Assembly (NCBI GenBank): GCA_020848315.1
Contig: JADLAH010000196.1
Location: 1-6,866 of the forward strand
Source: Chitinophagales bacterium
GTDB taxonomy: Bacteria > Bacteroidota > Bacteroidia > Chitinophagales > JADIYW01
DNA length: 6,866 nucleotides
Direction of reading: 5' to 3'
Part shown: piece by piece, positions 6,268 to 6,866 of the stretch
Position numbering within the stretch: position 1 is the stretch's first letter
Layout: every line of letters begins with the position of its first letter
The notes under the pieces: model-generated
Told to the model about the DNA's origin: nothing
Database searches by the model: none
The model's input: the letters and a program-made list of their open reading frames with translations, nothing else
Program-made: the position numbers and the translations under genes

Positions 6268-6866
6268 ATGAATAAAAGACTGTACATACTACCGATACTG
6301 CTGACAGGCTGCGGACTGCTGTTTTCGCTGTGGATGCAGGCACAGGCATTCCGGCAGTTCGACTATCTGCCCGTAAAAAGCGGCGGCAAAACGCTGCGAT
6401 ATCCGTGGACCGGCGGTGTCAACAATGTGCAATTCGGCAAGGCGGACATCAACAACGACGGACGGAAAGACCTCGTTGTGTACGACAAAACCAACCGCAG
6501 ATACCTGACTTTCCTGACACTTAGCAACAACAGCACACAATTCAGATATGTGCGCGGTTACGACAAAAACTTCCCGACGCTCAGCAACTGGATGGTGATG
6601 AAAGATTACAACGGCGATGGCATTGAAGACATATTTACCTACAACGACGCGGGCAATATCAAAGTCTTCAAAGGCTATTATGAAAAAGATACGCTGCGCT
6701 ACAAATTGCAGCAAAACGGCTTTTTCTATCAGGGTTCCGGCATCCTCATCAATGTATACTGCTCCAGTGTGCAGCGCCCCGCTTTCGCGGACATCAATCA
6801 GGATGGCGATATTGATATCCTCACCTACGGCGTGCTCGGCAACCGACTGCTGTATTACGAGAATCA
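6268..6866 (+). CDS. Exported FG-GAP/VCBS repeat protein (3' end outside window)
   Basis: The frame is open from ATG 6268 to the right edge (199 residues, incomplete). The N-terminus (NKR, then a hydrophobic stretch to about residue 22, then QAQA) is a signal peptide, probably cleaved near A25-A27; an LTGC at 12-15 resembles a lipobox but sits inside the hydrophobic core, so lipidation is uncertain. Residues 60-68, 113-121 and 175-183 are DxNxDGxxD calcium-binding loops (DINNDGRKD, DYNGDGIED, DINQDGDID), each followed by hydrophobic residues such as IFTYN or ILTYG, as in integrin-like FG-GAP/VCBS blades. Stretches such as RYPWTGGVNNVQFGKAD (44-60) and NFPTLSNW (101-108) fit a Bacteroidota secreted VCBS family that often ends in a type IX secretion sorting domain; that end is not visible. 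The gene begins ten bases after tamL with no room for an own promoter or terminator, so co-transcription is likely. Its role is unknown, perhaps surface binding or adhesion. Confidence 0.88.
   Translation, partial: MNKRLYILPILLTGCGLLFSLWMQAQAFRQFDYLPVKSGGKTLRYPWTGGVNNVQFGKADINNDGRKDLVVYDKTNRRYLTFLTLSNNSTQFRYVRGYDKNFPTLSNWMVMKDYNGDGIEDIFTYNDAGNIKVFKGYYEKDTLRYKLQQNGFFYQGSGILINVYCSSVQRPAFADINQDGDIDILTYGVLGNRLLYYEN

Noticed and set aside
6289..6714. Minus-strand open frame of 141 codons opposite the VCBS gene
   Set aside because: The plus strand encodes three evenly patterned DxNxDGxxD loops and a signal peptide; the antisense frame has no support.

Overview
The window looks like chromosomal DNA from a member of the Bacteroidota, perhaps Chitinophagales or Sphingobacteriales (the rank below phylum is inference). 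The pointers are a TamL-type lipoprotein Omp85 protein, a PD40 propeller envelope protein with a discoidin-like N-terminal domain, an FG-GAP/VCBS secreted protein, several TAnnTTTG-type -7 promoter matches, and starts without clear Shine-Dalgarno sequences. No mobile element, CRISPR array, tRNA or rRNA is visible. Coding density is close to complete; the only real intergenic gap is about 143 bp.

Layout from left to right: (1) a minus-strand gene that starts at 1979 and runs off the left edge. It encodes at least 659 residues: signal peptide, discoidin-like domain, five-blade PD40-type propeller, and a long Pro/Gln/Lys-rich linker. It is easy to miss because its stop lies outside the window. 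(2) A 143-bp divergent intergenic region with two perfect TAnnTTTG matches facing right. (3) A plus-strand gene (2123-3028) for a cysteine-free, exported 301-residue protein that I recognise only as a conserved uncharacterised Bacteroidota family. (4) Three bases further on, a convergent minus-strand gene (3032-3742) for a TrmH/SpoU-family RNA 2'-O-ribose methyltransferase. (5) With a single base between the two start codons, a divergent plus-strand gene (3744-6257) for TamL, an outer-membrane lipoprotein Omp85 barrel. (6) Ten bases after its stop, a plus-strand gene (6268 to the right edge) for an exported FG-GAP/VCBS repeat protein.

Four of the five genes encode envelope or secreted proteins, so the region is an envelope-biogenesis neighbourhood with one RNA-modification gene embedded in it. 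The tamL and VCBS genes probably form an operon. The methyltransferase and tamL must use promoters inside each other's coding sequence. I see no evidence for a new defence or mobile system. The most notable items are the uncharacterised family at 2123-3028, the back-to-back start codons at 3740-3746, and the left-edge gene whose C-terminal domain is not in the window.
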